A DNA stretch of 64,000 nucleotides. It comes from Candidatus Gastranaerophilales bacterium. GTDB lineage: Bacteria > Cyanobacteriota > Vampirovibrionia > Gastranaerophilales > Gastranaerophilaceae. Both the position numbers and the translations under genes were made by a program. This document shows positions 7,940 through 16,110 of this stretch, one piece after another (the stretch's first letter is position 1; every line of letters starts with the position of its first letter). The stretch covers positions 1-64,000 of the forward strand of contig CALUVE010000002.1 of assembly GCA_944324135.1 (NCBI GenBank), written 5' to 3'. Under the pieces are notes generated by a model. It was not told the origin of the DNA. It saw only the letters and a list, made by a program, of their open reading frames with translations, and searched no databases.

Positions 7940-8386
7940 TTATAATACTTTTTCCCGTTCTTTGAATTTTAGATATCTTTCACACTGCAAAACCCTGTCG
8001 TAACCTAACATAATACCTAATATAAAATCCTGTTCCGGTGTAAGTGTATTTAGTTTTACGTTTAAGGTTGATGCTACTTTTACACATCTTTCATCCCCGA
8101 AGAACACGTTGATTTTTCCGTTTCCGACCGGATTGATTAAATACGGAATTTGTTCATGTTTTAGCCTGTTTTCAATTGTTTCCTGATACTCGCCCTTCTC
8201 TGTCGTCAAAATCAGTCTTCTCAATCCCTTTTTATATTCGTAAATGTGATGGTTGAATACTCGTAAATCTGATATCTGTTTTTGCAGGCAGGAATTATTA
8301 TCGCAGGATGTAAATGCAGGTTTGCAAATAGTCCTTTTTCTGTTTGTCACGAAAGTTGAATATGTCATTACAGGTTGTATGTACAT
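7940..8386 (-). CDS. DUF2023 family protein
   Basis: The core (residues ~42-145) reads VFNHHIYEYKKGLRRLILTT, then a segment IPYLINPVGNGKINVFFG, then LTPEQDFILGIMLGYDRVLQ followed by CERYL. This is the diagnostic layout of DUF2023 (PF09633), a small soluble family of unknown function. The family is normally ~105 aa; here an extra ~40-residue N-terminus carries the 'PAFTS' signature shared with other proteins of this window. Monocistronic in appearance, with a small hairpin (GTTAGC / GCTAAC) in its upstream region at 8402-8415. Family assignment is confident, function is not known. Confidence 0.8.
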   Translation of the reverse strand: MYIQPVMTYSTFVTNRKRTICKPAFTSCDNNSCLQKQISDLRVFNHHIYEYKKGLRRLILTTEKGEYQETIENRLKHEQIPYLINPVGNGKINVFFGDERCVKVASTLNVKLNTLTPEQDFILGIMLGYDRVLQCERYLKFKEREKVL

Positions 8387-8455
8387 TATTTACTCCTTAT
8401 TGTTAGCTTAGGCTAACTTTAGAATATCTTTAAAATACATTGACGTCAATAGGGG

Positions 8456-9346
8456 TTATATTGAAGGCAATATCTCAGCTTTATTTCTGCATTGTTCCGG
8501 GTGGGCGTTAATATAACTCTGTGTATAAACCTCCTGGAACATACCTTTTAGGCCGACAGGATTAACTGAAATGATTTTTGTATGCGGGTACATCTTTGTT
8601 GCGATTTCTTTAAAGTGCTGCCATGGTTTTAACTGATATTCCAGATTTGTTAAATTCTTATTTTTAAAAATGCTTGGTTTTTCTTTGTAAAAATGTCCTT
8701 TAGCAGAACAGTCGCATCCTACCAGATAGATAACTTCAGGATTTGTGTACATGGCAAACTGCAGTGCCGAAAATACGCATCCCAGCCAGTCTCCAATCGG
8801 TTCTATTTCCAGATTATTAGCCCAGTTACGTCTTACGGAATCTTCAAGAATATAGATTTTAGCATTTGCCTCTGCGATGTCTTGATTAGAGATTTTAATA
8901 ATCTTATTTTTTACTTTTGAATATCTTCTCTCCGGAATTACTCCGTAGAATTTTTGACACTTATCAGGTAAATATTTATTGGCAAGCTCCATATCATGTT
9001 CGAGCCTGTCCTGTATAAACAGATAATCAAGCGCTGTTATATTTTTGTGCAAAAATGAGCGGTTGACGCCAATATGTACGGTATCAGGAATTTGTGAATA
9101 ATATTTTAATGTCGGACCGCAGGCGATGAGTGCTATTTTTTGACCGTTGTATTTGTTTTGATAACCATTAAATGTCCGCGGGTGCTGTGCGGCTGCTTGA
9201 ATATTAGTTTTTTGAAGATAATAAAAATTGCTGTTCGGTTCTTTAAATTTTATTTTCAACCCCATTATTGTTACTAGTTTTCTGTTGTTGTCATCAAAAT
9301 TTTTTATCGAAAATATGAATTGAAGAAATTTTTTAAACTTTTTCAT
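8456..9346 (-). CDS. Putative glycosyltransferase (DUF115/GT42-like), candidate nonulosonate transferase
   Basis: The N-terminal ~35 residues carry the FSIKNF...KLVTIMGLKIKF segment also present as a C-terminal tail in the 3020 and 4392 genes. The enzyme core begins at ~65 with KIALIACGPTLKYYSQIP, continues with HIGVNRSFL and ALDYLFIQDR, and later VIYLVGCDCSAKGHFY and KIISVNPVGLKGMF. This order (GxGP(S/T)LK, N-R pair, IYLxGxD) is typical of the DUF115/motility accessory factor group and resembles bacterial GT42 sialyltransferases. It lies last in the locus that makes and exports a CMP-activated nonulosonic acid and abuts the ABC exporter by 1 bp. Transfer of that sugar is therefore the likely job; this is inference. 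Confidence 0.6.
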   Translation of the reverse strand: MKKFKKFLQFIFSIKNFDDNNRKLVTIMGLKIKFKEPNSNFYYLQKTNIQAAAQHPRTFNGYQNKYNGQKIALIACGPTLKYYSQIPDTVHIGVNRSFLHKNITALDYLFIQDRLEHDMELANKYLPDKCQKFYGVIPERRYSKVKNKIIKISNQDIAEANAKIYILEDSVRRNWANNLEIEPIGDWLGCVFSALQFAMYTNPEVIYLVGCDCSAKGHFYKEKPSIFKNKNLTNLEYQLKPWQHFKEIATKMYPHTKIISVNPVGLKGMFQEVYTQSYINAHPEQCRNKAEILPSI

Positions 9347-11127
9347 TATACAGCAACAGCCTCTTGTTTTTTGAATTGCATATTGTATAGATTTTTGTAT
9401 AAGCCGTTTTCTATTTGCATTAATTCATCGTGTGTGCCGAGTTCAGTGAGTTTACCCTCATTTATTACAGCAATTCTGTGTGCATTTTGCACTGTAGAAA
9501 GTCTGTGCGCAATGACAAATACAGTCTTATCTTTCATAAGATTGTCAATTGCTTTTTGTACAATTGCTTCGGATTTATTATCAAGAGCGCTTGTTGCTTC
9601 ATCAAGTATGACGATTGGTGCATTTTTGATGAATGCACGTGCTATTGCAACACGTTGTTTTTGACCTCCTGAAAGCAGTATCCCGCGTTCCCCTATGTAG
9701 GTATCAATTCCGTCTTTCAGTGTTTTTACAAATTCATCAAGATATGCCATTTCAAGGGCTTTATGTATTTCTTCATCCGTTGCGTCTTGTTTCCCTAAAA
9801 GAATATTTTCTTTTATTGTGCCTGAAAACAAAAAGTTATCCTGAAATACAACGGAGATATTTGCTCTGAGTGATTTTAGCGTGTAATCTCTTATATCTGT
9901 TCCGTCAATTTTGATTGCACCGGATTTGACGTCATAAAATCTTGGTATAAGACTTACTATAGTTGACTTTCCGCCTCCGGAATTACCGACTAGAGCTATT
10001 GTTTCGCCTGCTTTGACAGATAAATTTATATCTTTTAGGACAGGTTTATTTTTAATATATTCAAAATTAACATGTTCAAAGTCAACGCTGCTGTGAACAC
10101 CGTTTAAGACCTTGGCATCAGGTTTATCTTTGATGGCGGGTTTCGCGTCAAGAACATTGAATACACGTTCAATTGCCATAAATGAAAACTGTACAGCATT
10201 AAAGTTGTTGCCGAGATTCTTAATCGGTGTATAGAGCATAATCAATGCTGTTATAAATGATACAAAGTTTCCGCTTGTAATCTGTTTTGTCAAAATAAGG
10301 TGTGAGCCGTATCCGATTGCAAGACCTATACCGACAGAAACAATTACGTGCATCATTGGTGACAGCCAGCTTGTTCTCTGTATCATTTTTATTTTCAAGC
10401 TGAAAATATTGTTAAGGTTGTTTTTGAATTTATTTTCCTGATAGGTATCAAGGTTGTAGGATGTAATAGTTTTGTTACCTGCAAAAGCCTCATTGTAAGC
10501 TGTTATGATAGTAGAACCGGCGGCAACTGATTTGTCCATAACGCTTTTAATTCGTTCTCTTATTTTTGCAAGCGGCAAAAATGCGCATCCTAATACTATT
10601 ATCGCAATGATTGCCAGCTGCCAGGAGTTGTAAATCAGTACTCCGACAAGTGATATGGAAGAAAATAGTCTTGAAACAAAGGTCTTGAGGTTATCAAGAA
10701 GTCCTGCACAGGCGCTATCTGCATCATTGTTAAAACGGTATACGATATCGCCTGATTTTTTTCTGTCAAAGTATGCTGTTTCAAAAGTAAGCATTTTTTT
10801 GAACAAATTAAACTTGAGGTCATTGGTAATTTTGCCGCCAACCCATGTGTTCAGATAGGTCGCAAGATAGTTCAGCATACCCTGAATGCAGGTAAATGCA
10901 ACAATTCCAAAAGGTATGTACCATGGCGATTCTACGGTTTTTTCGACCATGACTAAATCCATATAAGGCTTGAGTGCAAGTGCAATAACAGCATCAAGTG
11001 AACCTATCGGAATACATATTAATACAGCCATAAGTGCTCTGAACCAGTAAGGTTTAACGTACGGCCACATCCTGGAATAGTTTACGTATGCTTGTGTTTG
11101 TTTAAATTTTTCTATTAATGCATTCAT
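9346..11127 (-). CDS. ABC transporter, fused permease-ATPase (MsbA/lipid-flippase type)
   Basis: A six-helix exporter membrane domain (residues ~15-320) precedes a nucleotide-binding domain with Walker A GNSGGGKST, Q-loop VFQDNF, signature LSGGQKQR, Walker B IVILDEATSALD and H-loop IAHRLST. Length (593 aa) is that of MsbA-type half transporters. The ATG at 11127 is preferred; an in-frame GTG at 11142 would overlap the phosphatase gene. Within the nonulosonate locus it most likely flips the lipid-linked glycan or lipid A-like carrier across the inner membrane, working as a homodimer. Overlaps the downstream transferase by 1 bp, indicating one transcript. Confidence 0.9.
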   Translation of the reverse strand: MNALIEKFKQTQAYVNYSRMWPYVKPYWFRALMAVLICIPIGSLDAVIALALKPYMDLVMVEKTVESPWYIPFGIVAFTCIQGMLNYLATYLNTWVGGKITNDLKFNLFKKMLTFETAYFDRKKSGDIVYRFNNDADSACAGLLDNLKTFVSRLFSSISLVGVLIYNSWQLAIIAIIVLGCAFLPLAKIRERIKSVMDKSVAAGSTIITAYNEAFAGNKTITSYNLDTYQENKFKNNLNNIFSLKIKMIQRTSWLSPMMHVIVSVGIGLAIGYGSHLILTKQITSGNFVSFITALIMLYTPIKNLGNNFNAVQFSFMAIERVFNVLDAKPAIKDKPDAKVLNGVHSSVDFEHVNFEYIKNKPVLKDINLSVKAGETIALVGNSGGGKSTIVSLIPRFYDVKSGAIKIDGTDIRDYTLKSLRANISVVFQDNFLFSGTIKENILLGKQDATDEEIHKALEMAYLDEFVKTLKDGIDTYIGERGILLSGGQKQRVAIARAFIKNAPIVILDEATSALDNKSEAIVQKAIDNLMKDKTVFVIAHRLSTVQNAHRIAVINEGKLTELGTHDELMQIENGLYKNLYNMQFKKQEAVAV

Positions 11128-11132
11128 TGTAT

Positions 11133-11603
11133 TTAATTGCACTCCAGAAGTAATTCAATAAACTCTCTGACAGCGCCCTCTCCGCCTTTATTTTCTAAGA
11201 TAATTATATCCTCAATCTCTTTTACTTTTTTCACGGCATCGTTTGGGCAAGCTTTGTATTTTACTGACTGTAAAAGCTCAATATCGTTTATATCATCACC
11301 AACGTATGCTACTTCATCAAGTGTTATATCTAAATCTTTGCAAATATTTTTTACAAAGTCAAGTTTCTCCCAGCTACCCATAGACAGGTAATCTACTTTT
11401 AGCTTATCGGCTCTTTTTTTTACCATAGCGGAAGTCTCTGATGTTATGACTGCTGTTTTAATTCCGGCTTCCCGCAGCAGTTTGAACCCCATGCCGTCGC
11501 GAAAATTAAATTTTTTTAATTCAATGCCGTCTTCTGTGTAATACATGCCGGCATCGGTCATAGTTCCGTCTACATCAGTTGCGAATAGCTTTATTTTAGT
11601 CAT
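11133..11603 (-). CDS. HAD-IIIA (C0) phosphatase, probable 2-keto-3-deoxynononate-9-phosphate phosphatase
   Basis: A small C0-type HAD phosphatase of the KdsC family (156 aa). Motif I is ATDVDGTMTD (Asp10 nucleophile, Asp12), motif II Thr54, motif III lysine in the VKKRADKLK helix, motif IV VGDDINDIEL. The specificity loop reads TSE with Glu56, and Lys67 lies in RADKLK. From memory, Glu56 and Lys67 are the pair described for the Bacteroides KDN-9-phosphate phosphatase, whereas KdsC has TGR there. The C-terminal NKGGEGAVREFIE also matches that enzyme's tail. Sits between the CMP-transferase and the exporter, overlapping the former by 8 bp. It should dephosphorylate the product of the synthase at 12268. 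Confidence 0.82.
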   Translation of the reverse strand: MTKIKLFATDVDGTMTDAGMYYTEDGIELKKFNFRDGMGFKLLREAGIKTAVITSETSAMVKKRADKLKVDYLSMGSWEKLDFVKNICKDLDITLDEVAYVGDDINDIELLQSVKYKACPNDAVKKVKEIEDIIILENKGGEGAVREFIELLLECN

Positions 11604-12267
11604 TTTTGTGTTTCTCCATTAATTTTTCAATTAATAAAAAATCGTCAGGTTCATCAATTTCTACAGAAGTGTATTCAGGCATCTCGTATATGGAGATTTT
11701 GCCTGACAGACGGTTTTTATACTCAAGTATATTTTTTACTGAATTTATGTAGCAAGCACCGTTTTCCATCATTATTCCTTGAAAATCCTGACGTCTGAGA
11801 CGATTTTTGTAGTCGTAATTAAGCGGCTGTCCTTTTTCGCTCCAGTAAAAACGTTTATTTCTCACGCAGGTGAGGGCTGAGTCCGCATTATCAGTAATTA
11901 ATTTAGTAAACATTTCGTCAATGTGTTTGGATTTTAAAAGCGGTGAAGTTGCCTGTATCAGGAAAAAATAATCCTCATTATGCAGATTGGCCGCGTCAAT
12001 ATATTCAAGCATTACACTTTCTGTTGTTGAGTAATCCTGCGCATTTTCGGCTTTTCTTTTGTAAATTTCTACTTTGGGTAGATTAAACTTTTCAACTGTT
12101 GTTTTTATTTCGTTGTTATCAGTTGCAATAACTACTTTATCAATACATTTTGCATTATTTGCCGCCGTGGCTGTCCAGTAAACCAGCGGATGTCCTGCTA
12201 AAATTTTTATATTTTTGAGCGGAATTGATTTGCTGCCGCCTCTAACAGGTATAAATGCAATATTCAT
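11596..12267 (-). CDS. neuA: CMP-nonulosonate (acylneuraminate-type) cytidylyltransferase
   Basis: The N-terminal nucleotide-binding signature IPVRGGSKSIPLKNIKILAG is that of CMP-sialic acid synthetases. It is followed by LVYWTATAA, VIATDNNE and the FFLIQATSPLL segment. The enzyme couples CTP to a nine-carbon keto acid in the cytoplasm. The length (223 aa) is standard. It is preceded directly (0 bp) by the synthase and overlaps the phosphatase by 8 bp, so the three steps (condense, dephosphorylate, activate) are encoded together. Actual sugar could be KDN, Neu5Ac or a relative; the neighbouring phosphatase favours KDN. The symbol is by family. Confidence 0.85.
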   Translation of the reverse strand: MNIAFIPVRGGSKSIPLKNIKILAGHPLVYWTATAANNAKCIDKVVIATDNNEIKTTVEKFNLPKVEIYKRKAENAQDYSTTESVMLEYIDAANLHNEDYFFLIQATSPLLKSKHIDEMFTKLITDNADSALTCVRNKRFYWSEKGQPLNYDYKNRLRRQDFQGIMMENGACYINSVKNILEYKNRLSGKISIYEMPEYTSVEIDEPDDFLLIEKLMEKHKND

Positions 12268-13158
12268 CTATACACTCTCCAGAATTCGTTTCAGCTTTTT
12301 ACGTTGAATTTCTTCAATATCAAGTATTTCTTTAGGTTTATATTGTAGAGCAAAATAGGTTTGTCTCAAATCTCTGGCGAGTTTCTGCATCCCCTGTGGT
12401 TCAAGTGATGCTGCGTGGTCGGTACCTTTCCAGGTTCTGTCAAGAGTAAAATGTCTTTCAAAATATTCAGCACCGAGTGCTAAAGCTGCGATATCTACAG
12501 CTATACCTAAATGGTGTCCGGAAAATCCTATGGCTTTTACGTCATCACCGTAGGTTTCTTTCAGTCTTTTTATTTCCAATAGGCAAACATCTTCAAACGG
12601 AACAGGATACCCTGAAGTGCAAGCATAAATTACTAAATCTTTTGCTCTGTTTTTAGCCTTGAAAAAGTCAATTATTTTTTGTTCTTCCTTGTGTGTAGTC
12701 ATACCAAATGAGATGTGTACTTCACCAAAGTAGTTATCCCGCAGGTATTCAAGCATGTCAAAGTTTAAGTTACTTGCAGATGGAACTTTGATAAGTTTAG
12801 GATTCAGGGAGACAATTTCTTTTGCTGCAGTCAAATCCCAAGTTGATGTTGAATAAACAAGCCCCTCATCTTCGCACCATTGTTTCAGTTGTTTATTTTG
12901 TTCCAGGTTAAACTCTAAAAATTCCCGATGTTCGCCGTAAGTTTTACCGAAGCTGTTTGCAGGATTTGGATGCGGAGCGTTGTATTCTTCCGGAGTTAGA
13001 AGTTCTTTATTGGTTCTTTTTTGAAATTTGACAATGTCAATATAAGAATTTTCGTTTAATAGTTTGAATGTACCTAAAAGTTTAATCATTTTATGTGCAA
13101 TAGCCATATCACCTTTATGGTTGCAACCTATTTCAGCTATTACTACAGGTTTTTGCAT
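12268..13158 (-). CDS. neuB: NeuB-family nonulosonate (9-phosphate) synthase without SAF domain
   Basis: A TIM-barrel PEP-condensing synthase. Recognisable motifs are VVIAEIGCNHKGDMAIAHKM at the N-terminus, VKFQKRTNKELLTPEEY, STSTWDL, LIKVPSASNLNFDML, and the C-terminal EYFERHFTLDRTWKGTDHAA followed by SLEP. It would join PEP to a six-carbon sugar (ManNAc or Man-6-P). At 296 aa it ends right after the barrel; most bacterial NeuB proteins (~340-350 aa) carry a C-terminal SAF/antifreeze-like domain, absent here. No NeuC epimerase gene is in the window, consistent with a substrate available from central metabolism such as mannose-6-phosphate. Lies 0 bp from neuA. Confidence 0.85.
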   Translation of the reverse strand: MQKPVVIAEIGCNHKGDMAIAHKMIKLLGTFKLLNENSYIDIVKFQKRTNKELLTPEEYNAPHPNPANSFGKTYGEHREFLEFNLEQNKQLKQWCEDEGLVYSTSTWDLTAAKEIVSLNPKLIKVPSASNLNFDMLEYLRDNYFGEVHISFGMTTHKEEQKIIDFFKAKNRAKDLVIYACTSGYPVPFEDVCLLEIKRLKETYGDDVKAIGFSGHHLGIAVDIAALALGAEYFERHFTLDRTWKGTDHAASLEPQGMQKLARDLRQTYFALQYKPKEILDIEEIQRKKLKRILESV

Positions 13159-13182
13159 AATTCTTCTCCTTGGTCTAAGATT

Positions 13183-14280
13183 TCAATGAGTTTCAAAATT
13201 ATTCAGTATCGGACAATACATTTTACTATCGTATTTTTTGATTGGTTGTTCTTTTTTGATAGATAATGTAATTTTTCTAAATAATCTTATTCTCCATTTC
13301 TTTTGTATTTTTTTGCTTCCTCTTGCCGGTCTTGGTGTAACAGAATATATGTATATAATTCTGTACAAAGTAAAATATAATATCAAATTTATAATGAATC
13401 TTATTCGGAATAAAGGACTTAATACGGCAAATATACAGGCAATATTGTATGTAGTTAAATTCTTTGCAGATTCATTCTGATCCTTTGACTCTAAGAAGTC
13501 TGCCGAATATAAATTAGGTGAAAACATTTTTTCAGAAATAATTGTGCTTCTTAGTTTTTTATTTTGAATCATGTATACAGTGTTGGCATATCCAGCAGAC
13601 CATGTCATATTTTTCATTAGAGGGTGCAGTTCATCTTTTTTATATCCTCTTGTGAAATCCTGTATGCCGGTTTTCTTGTCTTTATTATCGCCTATTTCAA
13701 CTATTCCGTTTTGTACCAGATAAATATTTTTATTATTGTTTACCAGATATGCAAAAAGTGCTGTGTGAGGAAATATATTAGAAATATTAAACGCCATATT
13801 GGTCATTACTTCATCATTTATGTGTTCAGTTTTATATATTACACCCGGCAGAAAAGTACTCTGATAAAAACATTGAGCAATGCTGAGCTGCGGACAGTTA
13901 TAAGTGGATACCATAATGGCATCCTGTTTTTCTTCTATAGCTTTTTCAACTTCATGCCAGCTGTCCCAACAGTAGTGGTCATTATCTGCTAAAACCCATA
14001 CGTATTCTTTTTTAGCCTGGTAAAAAGCATTCATTATATTGGCATTCCCGCCAATGTTGTGTCTGTTTTTTTCATAGCTAATATTTTTATGCATTTGCAT
14101 AAATTTTTGAACAACTTTATAAGTATCATCAGTTGAGTTGTTATCAATAATTTTTATAGGAAAATTTTTAATGGGGGATTTCTCTGAAAGTAGTTCAGAT
14201 AAAGTGTCATTCAGCTCCTCACATCTGTTATAGGTTATGAGAAAGATGTCTAATTTATCTATTATATCGCAATAACTCAT
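13183..14280 (-). CDS. Glycosyltransferase family 2 (paralogue of 2031-3017)
   Basis: 365 aa. The GT-A start reads IFLITYNRCEELNDTLSELL, then NFPIKIIDNNSTDDT and HNIGGNANIMNAF; the metal site is VLADNDHY (Asp99-Asn100-Asp101). The last ~100 residues are basic and hydrophobic and suggest a membrane-anchored tail. It is the first gene of the nonulosonate minus-strand run, 24 bp before neuB. The close similarity to the gene at 2031-3017 suggests duplication, with the two copies now at opposite ends of the glycan region. It probably adds another sugar to the same surface polymer. Confidence 0.87.
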   Translation of the reverse strand: MSYCDIIDKLDIFLITYNRCEELNDTLSELLSEKSPIKNFPIKIIDNNSTDDTYKVVQKFMQMHKNISYEKNRHNIGGNANIMNAFYQAKKEYVWVLADNDHYCWDSWHEVEKAIEEKQDAIMVSTYNCPQLSIAQCFYQSTFLPGVIYKTEHINDEVMTNMAFNISNIFPHTALFAYLVNNNKNIYLVQNGIVEIGDNKDKKTGIQDFTRGYKKDELHPLMKNMTWSAGYANTVYMIQNKKLRSTIISEKMFSPNLYSADFLESKDQNESAKNLTTYNIACIFAVLSPLFRIRFIINLILYFTLYRIIYIYSVTPRPARGSKKIQKKWRIRLFRKITLSIKKEQPIKKYDSKMYCPILNNFETH

Positions 14281-14391
14281 GTAGCATTTTCCCTTATGCA
14301 GTTCTCTCTAAAACGCATTTTGCTTTTTTATTTTAGCATGAATATTTTACTTAATTTTAATTAATTTTTTATTGTTATATTTTGTTACAGC

Positions 14392-14422
14392 AAAAGACCT
14401 CCGAGGGTGTGGAGGTCTTTTT
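14392..14422 (-). terminator. Terminator of the small gene at 14443
   Basis: Strong stem AAAAGACCTCC / GGAGGTCTTTT with T-runs on both sides, 20 bp beyond the stop codon. It also insulates the glycan operon promoter region. Confidence 0.8.
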
Positions 14423-14442
14423 AATTATTGTTTTTGATTTTA

Positions 14443-14685
14443 CTACACTTCTATAAATAATCTCTGTCCGACTATATTTTGCTTTCCGTTATAATATCCG
14501 GCAAAATATCCGCCGCGAACAGGATTGTTTTTAGCGTATGTGTTTGAGTATGTGTTGCCGTTATAATTGACAAACGGATTTCTGCTGTACGGATTTGTCG
14601 ATGAGGGCGCAACCCTTACGGCGGTTGTTCCTTGCACATTACTTTGTGATAATACTTGTGTTAACAAACTTACTAAACTTGCCAT
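14443..14685 (-). CDS. Small hypothetical protein, Asn/Tyr/Gly-rich
   Basis: 80 aa: a hydrophobic amphipathic start MASLVSLLTQVLSQSN, then a low-complexity Asn/Tyr/Ser/Gly segment ending NIVGQRLFIEV. No known domain. The gene has its own promoter (TATAAT at 14743-14748 on the minus strand), a box TTGTTATATTTCTTAAC at 14767-14783 (plus-strand reading) like that upstream of other unknown genes in this window, and its own terminator. This independent, well-built transcription unit argues for a real, probably well-expressed small structural or surface-associated protein. Function unknown. Confidence 0.6.
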   Translation of the reverse strand: MASLVSLLTQVLSQSNVQGTTAVRVAPSSTNPYSRNPFVNYNGNTYSNTYAKNNPVRGGYFAGYYNGKQNIVGQRLFIEV

Positions 14686-14816
14686 TTTACTAAACCCTCT
14701 CTTTTGTATTTAGAATTTAATAATTTTTTCCCTTTTGTCATTATTATAACACATTTTTTTATAAAATTGTTATATTTCTTAACAAAATCATTCTTTTTGT
14801 GTAGTATAATTTTCTT

Positions 14817-16076
14817 ATGGAAAATAAAAAAAATAAAATTTTAGTCGTTGGTTCCTCTGCAAGTGCGTATGCACTTGTAAAAGTCTTAAAAAAATCTTCT
14901 AGTGTTGAAAATGTATATGTTACCTCTTGTAACCCTTTATTTGCTGAGTTAGCTGAGTGCATAGATATCAGAGAAGATAAACCGGAGGAACTTTTAGAAT
15001 TTGTTGTTGAAAATAGCATTGATTTAACGGTTGCAGTATCAGAGCTTGCTGTTAAAAGTGATATTGCTTCTGTATTCAATACCGCTTCTCAGATGATTTT
15101 TGCACCGTCTAAGCAGAGTGCTAACGCATTTATTTCAAAAGCTGCTGCTAAAAAATTTCTGTATAAACAGCGTATTCCAACTCCAAAATTTGCTATTTTT
15201 GATAAACCGCAGCTTGCATATGATTATTTAAAAACTGCAAATATGCCTTTAATTATCAAATGTGATGAAAATTCTCTTTCTGTTCCGGATAGATTTGCCG
15301 CTGTGAATGTTTCAGAAGCCAGAACTTACATTGATGATTTATTTTTTAGAGGCGAAAAAAAAGTTATTATGGAAGATTATGTCTACGGGCATGATTTCAC
15401 TTTTTACGTAATTACTGACGGATATAATGTTTTGCCTATTTCTGCAGTTGCTGATTACAAGTTTATGTCAGACGGTGATGGGGGAATTTTTACAAGCGGT
15501 ACAGGTGCTTTTGCTCCTGATTACAAGGTATCTTTTGAGTTTGAAAATAAACTTATGAAAGATGTTGCTTTTCGTGTTGTTAATTCACTTGAGAAGTCAG
15601 GTTCCCCTTATGTCGGGATTATGGGCTTTGATGCTGTTTTGAAAGACGATGGTTCGTATTGTTTGACCGGTTTAAAAACTTTTTTCCAGGAGCATGATGC
15701 GGATTTGGTTTTGAATTTACTTGATGAAGATGTTGTTCAGCTTTTTATTGCCTGTGCTGTTGGTTCATTTGCTGATGACTATAATTTTATCCGTTTAAAA
15801 AATAAATTTGGTGTCTCTTGCGTTGTATCTTCAACAGGAAATGATGAAAAGGTTATCAATGGGCTTGATTTGATTGAGGATGAAGCTGAAATTTCTTACT
15901 TTAATGTCAAGAAAAATCCGTATTTTGAGTATATAGCTTCCAAAGGAAAATCGTTTGTTATTACAAGAACAGCCTCTACACTTGCTACTGCAAGAAATTT
16001 ATTGTATGAAGATTTGAGCTGTGTCAATTTTTCCGGTATTAAATACAGAAAAGATGTTTGCGCACCTGTAAAATAG
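14817..16076 (+). CDS. PurD-like ATP-grasp protein, probably not a functional GAR synthetase
   Basis: The layout follows phosphoribosylamine-glycine ligase: N-terminal Rossmann-like start ILVVGSSASAYALVKVLKKS, then APSKQSANAFISKAAAKKFL, RIPTPKFAIF, an ATP-grasp lid, MEDYVYGHDFTFYV and DGDGGIFTSGTGAFAP (PurD: DGDxGPNTGGMGAYSP). The PurD metal-binding block 'EFNVRFGDPE' is replaced by GLKTFFQEHD, losing the Glu and Asn ligands and the Arg; the N-terminal GGREHA is SSASAYA. At 419 aa length is normal. So it is a diverged paralogue, perhaps a pseudoenzyme or an ATP-grasp with a new substrate. It leads a plus-strand group with dnaJ-like and queE (34 bp gap). Confidence 0.7.
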   Translation: MENKKNKILVVGSSASAYALVKVLKKSSSVENVYVTSCNPLFAELAECIDIREDKPEELLEFVVENSIDLTVAVSELAVKSDIASVFNTASQMIFAPSKQSANAFISKAAAKKFLYKQRIPTPKFAIFDKPQLAYDYLKTANMPLIIKCDENSLSVPDRFAAVNVSEARTYIDDLFFRGEKKVIMEDYVYGHDFTFYVITDGYNVLPISAVADYKFMSDGDGGIFTSGTGAFAPDYKVSFEFENKLMKDVAFRVVNSLEKSGSPYVGIMGFDAVLKDDGSYCLTGLKTFFQEHDADLVLNLLDEDVVQLFIACAVGSFADDYNFIRLKNKFGVSCVVSSTGNDEKVINGLDLIEDEAEISYFNVKKNPYFEYIASKGKSFVITRTASTLATARNLLYEDLSCVNFSGIKYRKDVCAPVK

Positions 16077-16110
16077 TTGAAATTTTCTTCAAAATCGTTA
16101 TTATAGGTGT

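Noticed and set aside
9320-9869. Several plus-strand frames opposite the ABC transporter
   Set aside because: All are antisense to the conserved nucleotide-binding domain and lack independent signals.
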